A DNA stretch of 42,838 nt from [Mycobacterium] zoologicum (GCF_020172665.1 NZ_CP083985.1:2780609-2823446); one strand, 5' to 3'. Shown: positions 10,101 to 20,797, numbered from the stretch's first letter. The notes: generated from the sequence alone by a model not told the origin. Numbers and translations are program-made.

Positions 10101-10260
10101 TGCCGGGCAGGCCGACGGCGACGTCGGCTGCCGATACGTGCGGGCTGTCCACGTCGTCCTCGGCATAGACGGCGGCCGTGGAAAAGCCCAATTCGGTTGC
10201 GGTGCGGATGATCCGCAACGCGATCTCACCACGGTTGGCGATCAATACCGTTTTCGTCAC
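7189..10260 (-). CDS. single-chain biotin-dependent acyl-CoA carboxylase (BC-BCCP-CT)
   Basis: One polypeptide of about 1023 residues carries a complete carboxylase. The biotin carboxylase domain is roughly 1-445 (VLIANRGEIALRII; ATP-grasp lid GGGGRGIR; EVNPRIQVEHTVTE). A biotinyl domain follows (about 450-515, EAMKM with biotinylated Lys about 478), then the carboxyltransferase (about 540-1023), with oxyanion-type glycines in both N and C halves (MGGPAMIEGGG; GFMVGPDAERDA). The layout matches the single-chain long-chain acyl-CoA carboxylase described from M. avium subsp. paratuberculosis. Most mycobacterial ACCases split alpha (AccA) and beta (AccD) subunits. I chose GTG at 10260, 14 bases after the ligase stop; a longer frame from 10296 overlaps that gene. 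An acyl-CoA ligase precedes it, so it may carboxylate the ligase product. Substrate chain length is unknown. Confidence 0.9.
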   Translation of the reverse strand: MTKTVLIANRGEIALRIIRTATELGFSTAAVYAEDDVDSPHVSAADVAVGLPGTGPAAYLDVAAVVAAAAKSDAALIHPGYGFLSESAEFARAAAAAGLIVLGPGPEVLAVFGDKSAARRAAVKAGLPVPAATEGAGTVGQIREFLGAHPGGIMLKALAGGGGRGIRTVRDAGQIEDAYRWCAAEARLGFGAAEVFAEEIIDAARHIEVQIIADGVHALAVGDRDCSIQRRYQKLIEIAPAPGISSELRDALYDAAVRLCVDVGYRGLATVEFLVTPDRFVFLEVNPRIQVEHTVTEAVTGLDLVAVQFQIAEGAALGDMALSTEARGIAVQCRVNTETTGTVSVFTPPSGPGVRVDTYARPGLRIGARYDPLLAKVITHVHVDSLAAALRKARTALAEFAITGIGTNIGLLQAILAHDDLASGSVTTGWLDRQLPTLVGDLRPDIEEYRPGEQLLRAPMAGTIVEAGPDGVVLEAMKMQHVLAAPAGTRTLRTLVDPGQVVNAREPVLVFVASDEQSAEGADAGPALDSPRADLDEVADRHRLTRDEGRPEVVAKRHGLGRRTARENIADLVDADSFVEYGALAVAAQRSRRSDEDLIVNTPADGLVAGLATIDAVPVAVASYDYTVLAGTQGMRNHVKTDRLFEVAARRKLPVVLFAEGGGGRPGDTDVAGMAGLDLMTFRSLAALNGRVPLVAIVSGRCFAGNAALAGACDVIIATPEANIGMGGPAMIEGGGLGVFAPEEIGPIGVQRRNGVVGLAAADEVDAVTLAKRYLSYFHGAATDWREPDPRLSRHVVPQNRLRAYDVRRAIEAIVDVDSVLELRSDYGVGIVTALVRVHGVAYGLLANNSHHLGGAIDAEAADKAADHLTLCESFRLPVLTLCDTPGFMVGPDAERDATVRRFSRMFIAGARLTVPMGMIVLRKGYGLGAMAMAGGSFHAPQFTVAWPTGEIGGMGLEGAVRLGFRKELSEIADPQQRQKLFDDLVAAAYRRGRALSAAMTFELDDVIDPADTRAWIARLPDG

Positions 10261-10274
10261 AGCAGCAGTGGTAT

Positions 10275-11801
<1,527 letters not shown>

Positions 11802-11814
11802 GAACAGCCCTTCC

Positions 11815-12261
11815 TCACCGGGCCTGTCGGCGATGCGCCAGGCTGCGAATCGTCCCGCGCAGCGCATAACCGGCGGTCAGCACGCACGCCAGAATCAGCA
11901 CCACGAACATGGGCAACCAGTTGCCGCGCTCATGGCTGATGTGCCACCAGACGTAGGTGAACAACAGCGAACACACGAACAGCACCAGGTCACGCCAATT
12001 GCCCTGATACGACAGCGCCGCGGTCCGCAATGCCCGGTTGCGGTCGGACGCCGCGACCAGGTCGTCGATCCGCTCGTCGACGGTGCGCTGCAGACGCGCC
12101 CGACGCTCCACCTGATCGGCCGGGATCCGGTCCAGCAGATCGAGGTCCTGTTTGATCAGGCCACGCAGGTCCGGGCCCTTGAACTGACCGGCGGCCGCGG
12201 TGACCAGGGCTCCACCGAACACCGGTGCGGCACCCAGCGCCATGCTCAGCAAGGTGGGCAT
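11815..12261 (-). CDS. small predicted membrane protein, function unknown
   Basis: A 148-residue protein that I do not recognise as a named family. It has a weakly hydrophobic N-terminus, a charged, predicted alpha-helical middle (residues about 30-80, rich in Arg, Asp and Leu) and two transmembrane segments near 92-110 (LVLFVCSLLFTYVWW) and 117-137 (PMFVVLILACVLTAGYAL), ending in a basic tail. AGGAG lies 8 bases before the ATG. A -10-like TAGGGT at 12298-12303 would give a leader of about 30 bases. It precedes the ligase by 13 bases and probably heads the ligase-carboxylase operon. Whether it serves that pathway is unknown. Confidence 0.75.
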   Translation of the reverse strand: MPTLLSMALGAAPVFGGALVTAAAGQFKGPDLRGLIKQDLDLLDRIPADQVERRARLQRTVDERIDDLVAASDRNRALRTAALSYQGNWRDLVLFVCSLLFTYVWWHISHERGNWLPMFVVLILACVLTAGYALRGTIRSLAHRRQAR

Positions 12262-12297
12262 CGTCGTGTCGCTCCTTTCGCGCTACCTACTCGGGTC

Positions 12298-12303
12298 ACC
12301 CTA
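12298..12303 (-). promoter_or_regulatory. candidate -10 (TAGGGT) of the membrane protein-ligase-carboxylase operon
   Basis: TAGGGT on the minus strand sits 36 bases before the ATG at 12261, leaving room for a short leader with the AGGAG ribosome site. No convincing -35 was seen. Confidence 0.3.
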
Positions 12304-12344
12304 CGACCTAGCCGAGCTTTTAAGCGGCCTGTCGGAGATCCGTG

Positions 12345-12350
12345 TATAGT
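12345..12350 (+). promoter_or_regulatory. -10 TATAGT, leaderless start of the HNH gene
   Basis: TATAGT ends exactly 7 bases before the ATG at 12358 (intervening CGAATAT), with no ribosome site. This is the canonical spacing for a leaderless mycobacterial transcript. Confidence 0.6.
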
Positions 12351-12357
12351 CGAATAT

Positions 12358-13851
12358 ATGTTCGATTCGCAGTTCACCGAGCCCGCTGACCTGGCCGAAG
12401 TCGACGACGCCTCCCTGGTGGACGCGATCGGAGGCTGGGCCCGGGTGGAGGCCGCTGCGGCGGCCCGCCGGCTGGCCGCGATCGGCGAGTTGGTGGCACG
12501 ACGCACTCGCGGGACCGATGCGGTGAACCGATCACGCTGGTCCTGCGATTACTGGGACGTCGCGGCGTCCGAAGTCGCCGCCGCACAGCGCATCAGCCAC
12601 GGTATGGCGTCATCCCAGCTGTATCTGGCCTCGGCGCTGCGCGACCGGCTGCCGAAGGTCGCTGCGTCGTTTCTGGACGGCATGATCAGCGTTCGGTTGG
12701 TCTCCACGATCGTCTGGCACACCGGCTTGATCACCGACCCCTACCTGCTGCACGCCGTCGACTCCGAACTCGTCGGGGTCGCCACCGGCCTCGGAAGACT
12801 GTCGGCGGCCAAGGCCGCTGCGGCCATCGACGCGCTGATCGACCGGCACGACCCGAAAGCCATCCGGCGCCACCATCACAGTGCGCGTGGCCGCGATGTG
12901 GTCGTCGACACGCGCAACAGTGAGAACGGCACCACCGGAATGTGGGGCCGGATGCTCGACGCCGACGCCGCCGCCCTCGCCCAGCGGCTGGCCCAGATGG
13001 CCAACGCCGTCTGCGACGACGACCCGCGCACCCTCGCCCAGCGCCGCGCCGATGCCCTGGGCGCCCTGGCCGTGGGGGCCGAGACGCTGTCTTGTGCCTG
13101 CGACAACAGCGACTGCCCGTCGTCTGCCGGTTCCGATGCCCGCTCGACCAACGTGACCGTCTACGTCGTGGCCGACCAAGCCGCACTGAATGCCGCCGCA
13201 GACCCGCAGTTCGGCAATGGCGAGCCCTGCGGCGATTCCGAGCCGGCCGGAAAGCAACGCCAAGCTCGTCCCGCGCCGTCGGGGCGCATCATCGGCGGTG
13301 GCAGCGTACCCGGGCCGCTGCTGGCGCAGCTGATTCGCGGTGGCGCCACCGTCAAACCGCTGCACCACCCCGGCGATGCGCCCGCCGAGCCGCGCTACCG
13401 ACCCTCAGCCGCCCTGGCCGCGTTCATTCGCGCCCGGGATATGACCTGCCGATTCCCCGGTTGCGATCGCCCCGCCACCTACTGCGACATCGACCATGCC
13501 ATCGCCCATCCGATCGGCCACACTCACCCGGCCAACTTGCGTTGCCTCTGTCGAAAACATCACTTGCTGAAGACTTTTTGGACCGGCGACAAGGGCTGGC
13601 GCGATATCCAGCACCCCGATGGCAGCATCGAATGGACCAGCCCCACCGGCCACACCTACACCACCACGCCGGACAGCAAACTGCTCTTCCCCACGCTCTG
13701 CCTACCCACAGGCGCACCACCACCACCACCACGAACACCACTGGCACCAACGGCGTGCCGCAGCGTGATGATGCCGACCCGCACCCGCACCCGAGCTCAG
13801 AACCGCGCGGCACAGATAGCGGCCGAACGGGCCCTCAACGGCCCGCCTTGA
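12358..13851 (+). CDS. DUF222 / HNH endonuclease domain protein (13E12 family)
   Basis: A 497-residue protein with an N-terminal DUF222 domain (about 20-330: helical, including AAAARRLAAIGELVARR and the KAAAAIDALIDRHDP segment) and a C-terminal HNH zinc-finger-like nuclease motif (about 360-405: CRFPGCDRPATYCDIDH, then NLRCLCRKHH). The CxxxC, DIDH and CxxH pattern is complete. The Pro-rich tail (GAPPPPPRTP) is low complexity. This family, named after the 13E12 repeat of M. tuberculosis, is multicopy in actinobacteria; its physiological role is not established. The frame stays open 570 bases upstream, but that part is antisense to the membrane gene. The ATG at 12358 is supported by TATAGT seven bases before it. 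It converges with the next gene, leaving 7 bases between stops. Confidence 0.88.
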   Translation: MFDSQFTEPADLAEVDDASLVDAIGGWARVEAAAAARRLAAIGELVARRTRGTDAVNRSRWSCDYWDVAASEVAAAQRISHGMASSQLYLASALRDRLPKVAASFLDGMISVRLVSTIVWHTGLITDPYLLHAVDSELVGVATGLGRLSAAKAAAAIDALIDRHDPKAIRRHHHSARGRDVVVDTRNSENGTTGMWGRMLDADAAALAQRLAQMANAVCDDDPRTLAQRRADALGALAVGAETLSCACDNSDCPSSAGSDARSTNVTVYVVADQAALNAAADPQFGNGEPCGDSEPAGKQRQARPAPSGRIIGGGSVPGPLLAQLIRGGATVKPLHHPGDAPAEPRYRPSAALAAFIRARDMTCRFPGCDRPATYCDIDHAIAHPIGHTHPANLRCLCRKHHLLKTFWTGDKGWRDIQHPDGSIEWTSPTGHTYTTTPDSKLLFPTLCLPTGAPPPPPRTPLAPTACRSVMMPTRTRTRAQNRAAQIAAERALNGPP

Positions 13852-13858
13852 TACCCGG

Positions 13859-14065
13859 TCAGCTCTTGAAGGGCAGGATCTTGTTGAGCTGGTCGAGTTC
13901 CTTGCGCAGGTCATGGATCAGCGCGGTGCCCTTGGCGGTGTTCGCCACGGCATGGATGCCGTCCTTCTGCTGGGCCAGCTCCGCGATGTTCTCGTAGGCT
14001 GCGCGCACCGATTCCAGGGTGCGCGCCAGCAGGTCAGTGGTCTGGGTGTCGTTAGCTTGCGTCAC
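13859..14065 (-). CDS. small conserved-looking helical protein, unknown function
   Basis: A 68-residue protein (VTQANDTQTTDLLARTLESV at the start, ending LNKILPFKS). It is almost entirely amphipathic helix with heptad-like Leu spacing and no Cys, no membrane segment and no known motif. The frame is open to 14524 but the upstream part is antisense to the exported gene. I chose the GTG at 14065 because TAGGCT ends 8 bases before it, as at other leaderless starts in the window; an ATG at 14137 in frame is the alternative. Regular codon pattern and the promoter support reality. A role in protein-protein contact is possible but unproven. Confidence 0.6.
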   Translation of the reverse strand: MTQANDTQTTDLLARTLESVRAAYENIAELAQQKDGIHAVANTAKGTALIHDLRKELDQLNKILPFKS

Positions 14066-14073
14066 GGCATCGC

Positions 14074-14079
14074 AGCCTA
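14074..14079 (-). promoter_or_regulatory. -10 TAGGCT before the 68-residue gene
   Basis: TAGGCT on the minus strand ends 8 bases before the GTG at 14065, with no purine-rich ribosome site between. Confidence 0.45.
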
Positions 14080-14166
14080 TCGCCTCACGATGGGTACTGG
14101 GTGCAAACCCGTAGCAAACCGCGGCGGCATCCGGCATAGTCAGCCGAGACGGGAAGGGGACGGGCC

Positions 14167-14472
14167 GTGAAGCGCTACTACGCCGGGGTTCTAGGCGCCG
14201 TGTTGGGAGCGGCGACAGTCCTGTCCGGCTGGCTGATCGCCTCGGCCCCTCCGGCCCGAGCCGGGTGTGCGGACAACCCGCTGCTGTTCTTCTCCACGGC
14301 CCAGAAGTGCGACGGCCCGATTCAGCCCGACGGCAGCTGGCAGCGTTGCGTGTTCTATTACTACGAGCCGCCGAAATCGCCACCGATGCAACAGGACTGC
14401 CACTCGATGGGCCCCGGCCGGGATTATCCGCTGCACTCGTTCTACATGCCGGAAACCCATATCGACCCGTAG
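14167..14472 (+). CDS. small exported CDGP-motif protein
   Basis: A 101-residue secreted protein. Residues 1-32 are a Sec signal peptide (MKRYYAGVLGAVLGAATVLS, cleavage probably after APPARA). The mature part has four Cys, placed as CADNP, KCDGPI, QRCVFYYY and DCHSMG, likely two disulfides. The CDGP motif occurs in a family of small mycobacterial exported proteins of unknown role. The start is GTG at 14167 with GGGAAGGGGA about 8 bases upstream, and CATAGT (14135-14140) could be its -10. It is divergent from the 68-residue gene and convergent with the flavodoxin-like gene (6 bases between stops), so it is monocistronic. Confidence 0.78.
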   Translation: MKRYYAGVLGAVLGAATVLSGWLIASAPPARAGCADNPLLFFSTAQKCDGPIQPDGSWQRCVFYYYEPPKSPPMQQDCHSMGPGRDYPLHSFYMPETHIDP

Positions 14473-14478
14473 CGGCGC

Positions 14479-14934
14479 TCAGTCCATCAGCTGCGCGGCC
14501 ACCGTCGCACCGAGCTCCCAGCACGCCTGCAACTCGGCCTTGCCGGGGCTGCCCGACACCACCACGTAGTCAGCGGCTTTCACCCAGCCCAGCCCGGCGG
14601 TGATCGAATCCACCGCCCGCTGAGCGCCCTCGGTGCCCTCATTGCCGTGCAGGAACAAGCCGAACGGCCGCCCCCGGGTCGCGTCCAGGATCGGGTAATA
14701 GCACACATCGAAGGCATGCTTGAGGGCACCGGAGATGTACCCCAGGTTGGCCGGGCTGCCCAACAGGTAGCCGTCGGCGGCCAGCATGTCCGAGACCGAC
14801 ACGCTCAACGCCGGCCGGCGCACCACCTCCACGCCCTCGATGTCGGGATCGCTCGCCCCCGACAACACCGCCTCCAACATGGCCTGGCAGTGCGGTGACG
14901 GGGTGTGGTGCACCACCAGCAGCGTCTTGCTCAT
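14479..14934 (-). CDS. flavodoxin-like NAD(P)H-dependent oxidoreductase (Rv2771c-like)
   Basis: A 151-residue flavodoxin-fold protein. The FMN phosphate loop is HHTPSPHCQAM (9-19), the second FMN loop is GSPANLGYISGALKHAFD (59-76), and a third is HGNEGTEGAQ near residue 96. Family members are NADPH-dependent FMN reductases or quinone reductases. The gene starts with ATGA overlapping the stop of the membrane/TPR gene, itself 5 bases after dapB. From memory this dapB-Rv2772c-Rv2771c order is conserved in M. tuberculosis. The electron acceptor is unknown. Confidence 0.82.
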   Translation of the reverse strand: MSKTLLVVHHTPSPHCQAMLEAVLSGASDPDIEGVEVVRRPALSVSVSDMLAADGYLLGSPANLGYISGALKHAFDVCYYPILDATRGRPFGLFLHGNEGTEGAQRAVDSITAGLGWVKAADYVVVSGSPGKAELQACWELGATVAAQLMD

Positions 14935-15392
14935 CGGCTCTCCTGCAACCGCACGGCGGTCTTCATCGCCTCCCGCGCGCGGCGCCGGTCCCCGGCGAAC
15001 TCGTAGGCGCGAGCCAGCCGGTACCAGCGCTGCCAGTTGTCCGGGTCGGCATCGAGCTCATCCTGAACCGTGTGGAACAGCGCGTCGGCGGCGTCGCGCT
15101 CGATACGCCCGGACGGCCGGCGCGGCAGCGCGCTGCCGTCCAGTTCCATCCCGTCGGCGGCGATCAGCCGGGACAGCCGCTGATGAGCGAAGCCGTCGCG
15201 CAGCGTGGCGACCATCGCCCACAACCCGATGAACGGCATGATCAGCAGCGCCGCGCCCAGCCCGATCGCCGACAGTGAACCGGAGCCGATCAGCAGCACC
15301 GCGATCCGGCCCAGGAACACCAGGTACATCAGCAGCGCCAGACACATGAACGCGAGGAGCAGTTTCATCCGCGCGGGCGCCGAAAGCTTCAC
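14931..15392 (-). CDS. membrane protein with TPR-like tail (Rv2772c-like)
   Basis: A 153-residue protein with two transmembrane segments (about 9-35, LLLAFMCLALLMYLVFLG; and 42-62, LGAALLIMPFIGLWAMV). A cytoplasmic C-terminal part resembles one tetratricopeptide unit (ALFHTVQDELDADPDNWQRW, then YRLARAYEFAGDRRRAREAM). The start is GTG at 15392, 5 bases after the dapB stop, and its end overlaps the flavodoxin-like gene by 4. Function is unknown; conserved linkage to dapB in mycobacteria suggests common transcription rather than a known common pathway. Confidence 0.82.
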   Translation of the reverse strand: MKLSAPARMKLLLAFMCLALLMYLVFLGRIAVLLIGSGSLSAIGLGAALLIMPFIGLWAMVATLRDGFAHQRLSRLIAADGMELDGSALPRRPSGRIERDAADALFHTVQDELDADPDNWQRWYRLARAYEFAGDRRRAREAMKTAVRLQESR

Positions 15393-15397
15393 CGCGC

Positions 15398-17148
<1,751 letters not shown>

Positions 17149-17154
17149 CCGGGC

Positions 17155-17160
17155 AGTCTA
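17155..17160 (-). promoter_or_regulatory. -10 TAGACT before the esterase gene
   Basis: TAGACT on the minus strand ends 6 bases before the ATG at 17148, without a ribosome site. Confidence 0.45.
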
Positions 17161-17184
17161 TCGCCGGTCCTCAGGCTGTGATGT

Positions 17185-18261
17185 TCAAGCGTCGATGACG
17201 ATCCGGCCGCCGTTGGCCCGCGAGACGCAGACGAGCATCTCGTCGCCACCCTCGGCGGTGCGACCACGCCGGTCGACGTCACCGGAGACCACCTTCACCT
17301 TGCAGGTGCCGCAGAAGCCCTGGCGGCACGAGCACGCCGTGGTCGGGTCGGCGTCGAGCATCACATCCAGCGCCGACCGATCCGCGGGTATCAGCAGCAG
17401 GCGCCCCGACCGGGCCAGCTCCAACTCGAACGGCACACCGTCGACCACCGGCGGAGGACTGAATCGCTCGTAGTGCAGTGGGGCGTCCGCATGTTCGTCG
17501 CGGGTGGCGCACACCGCCTCGAGCATTGCCGACGGCCCGCAGACGTACACCGCGGTTCCGGGGCCGGCTCCGGCCAGCAGTTCCTCGGCCCCGGCGAAGC
17601 GCCCCTGCTCGTCGTCGGCCCACACCGTGACCCGCTCGGGATCGACCGCGAGCACCTCGTCGAGCAACGGCATGTCGGCACGGCTGCGGCCGGCATAGAC
17701 TGCGCGCCAATTGATTCCGCGCTGATCGGCTTCCCGCAGCATCGGCAGGATCGGGGTCACCCCAATGCCGCCGATGACGAACAGCACCTCAGATTCGTCG
17801 GTGCCCAGATGGAAGGCATTACGCGGGCCCTCGAAGGTCAGCGTGTCGCCCACCGCGTAGGACTCGTGCATCTCGACCGAACCGCCACCACCATCGTCGA
17901 GTCGGCGCACCGCGATGCGGTATTCGGTGCGGCGCCCCGGCACTCCGCACAGCGAGTACTGCCGGCGACGGCCCGACGCCAGCTGCACGTCGATGTGACC
18001 GCCCGGCGTCCACGACGGCAGCAGTCCCCCATCCGGGTCGGCGATCGTCAGCGCGACCACATCGGGAGTCAGCATCTCCCGCTTGGTGACGACGGCGGCG
18101 ATGGACCGCGGCACCGGCACCACGCGCGACGGCTTCCACCTCGACAGCGCAGCGACACCGCCGAAGACCGTCACCGCACCCCAGAGCAGATTGAAGAATC
18201 TGTCGTGCTTGCGCCGGCCATACAGGTCGCGCGGCCGGGAACCCCAGATCGGTTGCGGCAT
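17185..18261 (-). CDS. ferredoxin-type oxidoreductase (FAD/NAD + [2Fe-2S], PDR/VanB family)
   Basis: A 358-residue electron-transfer flavoprotein. A short hydrophobic segment near residues 21-37 (FNLLWGAVTVFGGVAAL) may anchor it. FAD/FMN-binding RRQYSLCGVP, the NAD-binding GGIGVTPILPML and the C-terminal plant-type [2Fe-2S] cluster motif follow, with Cys spacing CRQGFCGTC preceded by CS and a final Cys in LVCVS. Such reductases feed electrons to Rieske or di-iron oxygenases and desaturases. The ATG at 18261 follows the hydrolase stop by 1 base. No oxygenase partner is adjacent unless the PF10118 protein two genes upstream is one, an idea treated in the findings. Confidence 0.9.
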   Translation of the reverse strand: MPQPIWGSRPRDLYGRRKHDRFFNLLWGAVTVFGGVAALSRWKPSRVVPVPRSIAAVVTKREMLTPDVVALTIADPDGGLLPSWTPGGHIDVQLASGRRRQYSLCGVPGRRTEYRIAVRRLDDGGGGSVEMHESYAVGDTLTFEGPRNAFHLGTDESEVLFVIGGIGVTPILPMLREADQRGINWRAVYAGRSRADMPLLDEVLAVDPERVTVWADDEQGRFAGAEELLAGAGPGTAVYVCGPSAMLEAVCATRDEHADAPLHYERFSPPPVVDGVPFELELARSGRLLLIPADRSALDVMLDADPTTACSCRQGFCGTCKVKVVSGDVDRRGRTAEGGDEMLVCVSRANGGRIVIDA

Positions 18262-18262
18262 A

Positions 18263-19156
18263 TCAGGCCACACCGCGGGCGACAGTCAGCTCGACCCACT
18301 CCGCGGTGTGCCGGGCGATGACCTCGGGCCGATCGGTCACCACCCAGTGGCCACCGTCGATGTCGAGCACCCGGTGGTGGGCGGGGATCGAGCCGCCGAA
18401 CCGCTGCACAGCGGGACTGACGAACACGTCCCAGCGCGGTGCGAGCACCTGCACGGGTACCTCGGTGACCGGCAACGGTGACGCCGGCATGAGCAGCGGC
18501 TTGGGCATGTTGGCGCGATACAGGTTCAGCCCGTTGACGTAGTCGTTCTCGCCGCGGGGAACTTCGCGCTGCGGGCCGCCGGACCGACCGATGCGGTCAA
18601 GCACGCCAATGACTCTGGCACCTAAACCGGACCGGAAGATGAGCTCCGGTAACCGCGGGGTCAAGAACAGCCAGATGTAGGTCGACTCCAGGAACTGCCG
18701 GATGACGTCGACCGCGCCGCGCAGGTTGCGCGCCGACCGCAGGAACTTGCCGGCGTAATCGAGGTGCGGTCCCGAAACCGAGGTGTAGGACGCGATTTTG
18801 GCCGACACGACCGGATCGGTCACCGCCGCCCAGCCCTGGATGGAGCCCCAGTCGTGGCCCAACAGGTGAACCTGATCCACGCCCAGCTGCTCGATCACGG
18901 CGCCGACGTCGGAGATCAGCTGGGGGAAGCGGTATCCCGAGCGGTCGGCCGGCGCCGACGACTCACCCGCGCCGCGCACGTCGTAGGCGACCACGTTGTA
19001 GCGCCCCTGGCCGACCAGATACTCGGCCACCCCGTCCCAGACGTGGTGGTTGTCCGGGTAGCCGTGAATGGCCATGATGGTCGGCCGGCGCGGATCCAGG
19101 TCGGTGTAGGCATGGACGGCAAGGCTCACGCCGTCGGATGCGGTCAGGGTGGTCAT
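18263..19156 (-). CDS. alpha/beta hydrolase, epoxide-hydrolase/dehalogenase-like (Asp nucleophile)
   Basis: A 297-residue hydrolase. HGYPDN (about 31-36) gives the oxyanion and His-Gly motif. The nucleophile elbow GHDWGS has Asp rather than Ser, as in epoxide hydrolases and haloalkane dehalogenases, and GGHWV near the C-terminus supplies the catalytic His. It resembles the hydrolase half of mycobacterial EphD without that protein's SDR half. GAGGAG lies 8 bases before the ATG. It sits between the PF10118 gene (19-base gap) and the ferredoxin reductase (1-base gap), a compact three-gene operon. Candidate chemistry is opening of an epoxide or ester made by an oxygenase; the substrate is not known. 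Confidence 0.87.
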   Translation of the reverse strand: MTTLTASDGVSLAVHAYTDLDPRRPTIMAIHGYPDNHHVWDGVAEYLVGQGRYNVVAYDVRGAGESSAPADRSGYRFPQLISDVGAVIEQLGVDQVHLLGHDWGSIQGWAAVTDPVVSAKIASYTSVSGPHLDYAGKFLRSARNLRGAVDVIRQFLESTYIWLFLTPRLPELIFRSGLGARVIGVLDRIGRSGGPQREVPRGENDYVNGLNLYRANMPKPLLMPASPLPVTEVPVQVLAPRWDVFVSPAVQRFGGSIPAHHRVLDIDGGHWVVTDRPEVIARHTAEWVELTVARGVA

Positions 19157-19175
19157 CTAGTGCACTCCTCAAGTG

Positions 19176-20084
19176 TCAGTGCGTGGCGCGGGCTGCGGGT
19201 GAGACGGCGAGATAGTTGACTGCCTTCTCCACGCCGCCGAGTTGCGCCGGGTGAAAACCGGGCCGGTAGTAGGACGCGATCGCGGGAAGGAACTCGAACG
19301 GCGCCGGCACCAGTCCGCGCCGCGACACCGCGAACCAGTCCCTCCAGCGGGGTTTGACGCCCGGCGGCAATTCCGGGTCCACCTTGTACATGAACCGCAG
19401 CCCGCGCACCCACAACCACAGCATCAGCGGCGTGACGGCCAGCTGGGTACGGACCTGCCGCAGGTAACCGGCCTGCAGGTGCTTCATCACGTCGAACGCG
19501 ACGGCTTTGTGCTCGACCTCCTCGGCGCCGTGCCAGCGCAGCATGTCCAGCATCGCCGGGTGCGCACCGGTGGCGTCCAGTGCGGGGCTGTCGAGAACCC
19601 ACTCGCCCAGGATCGCGGTGTAGTGCTCGACGGCGGCGACCAGCGCCACCCGCTCCAGCAGCCAGCGCTGCTGTCGGCGCTTGCTCCACTTCGGCCGGTC
19701 GCCGAGCAACTGGGCGAACAGCCACTTGATCTGATCGGTGTAGGGCGCCATGTCCACGCCGCGGGCGGCCAGTTGTTCGACGACGCCGGCATGCGCCTGG
19801 GAGTGAGTGGCCTCCTGCCCGATGAAGCCCTGGACGTCCAGGCGCAGCTGGTCGTCCTTGATCAGTGGCAGCGCCTGCTTGAACACCTCGACGAAGAACT
19901 CTTCGCCGGCGGGCAACAGCAGGTGCAGCACGTTGCAGAAATGCGTGGCGAACACTTCACCCGGGACGTAGTGCACCGGGAGGTCCGACCAGTCGAAGTT
20001 GACGTCCCGGGCCTGCAGAACGATGCGTTCGTGGTCGATCGAGGCGTCGTGTGGACCGGCCGCGGTGTCGTCGACTTTCAGCAT
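19176..20084 (-). CDS. PF10118-type 'metal-dependent hydrolase' protein
   Basis: A 302-residue protein of the family annotated as predicted metal-dependent hydrolase. Acidic and His residues suited to a helical (possibly di-iron) metal centre recur: EVFATHFCNVLHLLLPAGEE, GQEATHSQAH, EHYTAILGEW and WHGAEEVEHKAVAFD. The pattern E-x2-H repeated in predicted long helices looks ferritin-like; I infer this and have not shown it. The frame extends to 20363 antisense-like over the TetR gene, but ATG at 20084 has a strong GGGGG-type ribosome site 6-10 bases upstream. It heads the three-gene operon with the Asp-nucleophile hydrolase and the [2Fe-2S] reductase. Confidence 0.85.
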   Translation of the reverse strand: MLKVDDTAAGPHDASIDHERIVLQARDVNFDWSDLPVHYVPGEVFATHFCNVLHLLLPAGEEFFVEVFKQALPLIKDDQLRLDVQGFIGQEATHSQAHAGVVEQLAARGVDMAPYTDQIKWLFAQLLGDRPKWSKRRQQRWLLERVALVAAVEHYTAILGEWVLDSPALDATGAHPAMLDMLRWHGAEEVEHKAVAFDVMKHLQAGYLRQVRTQLAVTPLMLWLWVRGLRFMYKVDPELPPGVKPRWRDWFAVSRRGLVPAPFEFLPAIASYYRPGFHPAQLGGVEKAVNYLAVSPAARATH

Positions 20085-20130
20085 GTCAAACCCCCTGCCA
20101 AGATTTACATTTATGGATGATTTGTCTTCA

Positions 20131-20158
20131 TACTCGACAGAACGTGAGTAAAAGTATA
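20131..20158 (-). promoter_or_regulatory. promoter with inverted-repeat operator candidate before the PF10118 operon
   Basis: On the minus strand TATACT (20153-20158) forms a good -10 with TTGCGG 18 bases upstream (inside the TetR gene's end). Just downstream, at 20131-20150, is the inverted repeat TACTC-N10-GAGTA, placed where a repressor would block transcription. The adjacent TetR protein is an obvious candidate binder, but its gene has the same orientation and its own promoter. Confidence 0.4.
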
Positions 20159-20167
20159 TCGACTGGG

Positions 20168-20788
20168 TTACGCAAGCCGCAATGACTCGGCGATCACCCG
20201 ACCGTAGAGGTCCGCCAACTGATCGGCGGTCCAATCCAGTTGCGGGTCCAGCAGCGACCGAACCGCGGCCTCGCATGACGACACGAACAACTCGATGAGC
20301 ACCGGCAGTTTGCGGTCCAGATCGGCGGTGCCCCACCAACGCGTCATCGCCGGCCGGATCCACCGTGCGGACTCGGCGGCCAGCGCGCCCCGGGCCCGGT
20401 GGAACCGGTCGGCGACCGCCGCATCCGGCGCGGCGGCAAAGATCAGCTGCCAGGCGGCGGGACGCCCCTCGGCCGCCAGCAGCAGGGCCCGGTAGCCGTC
20501 GGCGAAAGCCGCCTGCGGGTCGTCGCCGCCGGTGCGATGCAGGGCAGCCAGCACATCGGTCAGCAACCGGATGTGTTCACGCTCCAGCAGGGCCTCGATC
20601 AGCTCGATCCGGTCCGCGAAGCACGCGTACACCACCGGGCGGGTCACACCGAGGCGCTCGGCGACCGCACCGACGGTGACCGCGTTGACGCCGTGCTGCA
20701 CGGCGACGTCCAGCGCCGCATCCAACACCATCGGCCGACGCCGCTCTGGCCCAAGATGGCTCGCCCGGGTTTTCGTTGGTGCACTCAC
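20168..20788 (-). CDS. TetR-family transcriptional regulator
   Basis: A 206-residue regulator with an N-terminal HTH (about 17-60: MVLDAALDVAVQHGVNAVTV, then AERLGVTRPVVYACF) and a TetR ligand-binding domain rich in Ala/Leu/Trp. It starts with GTG at 20788, with TAGGCT ending 9 bases before, giving a short or absent leader. It lies 83 bases upstream of the PF10118 operon in the same direction and is the best candidate for its regulation. The ligand is unknown. Confidence 0.88.
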   Translation of the reverse strand: MSAPTKTRASHLGPERRRPMVLDAALDVAVQHGVNAVTVGAVAERLGVTRPVVYACFADRIELIEALLEREHIRLLTDVLAALHRTGGDDPQAAFADGYRALLLAAEGRPAAWQLIFAAAPDAAVADRFHRARGALAAESARWIRPAMTRWWGTADLDRKLPVLIELFVSSCEAAVRSLLDPQLDWTADQLADLYGRVIAESLRLA

Positions 20789-20797
20789 AATGCCGAC

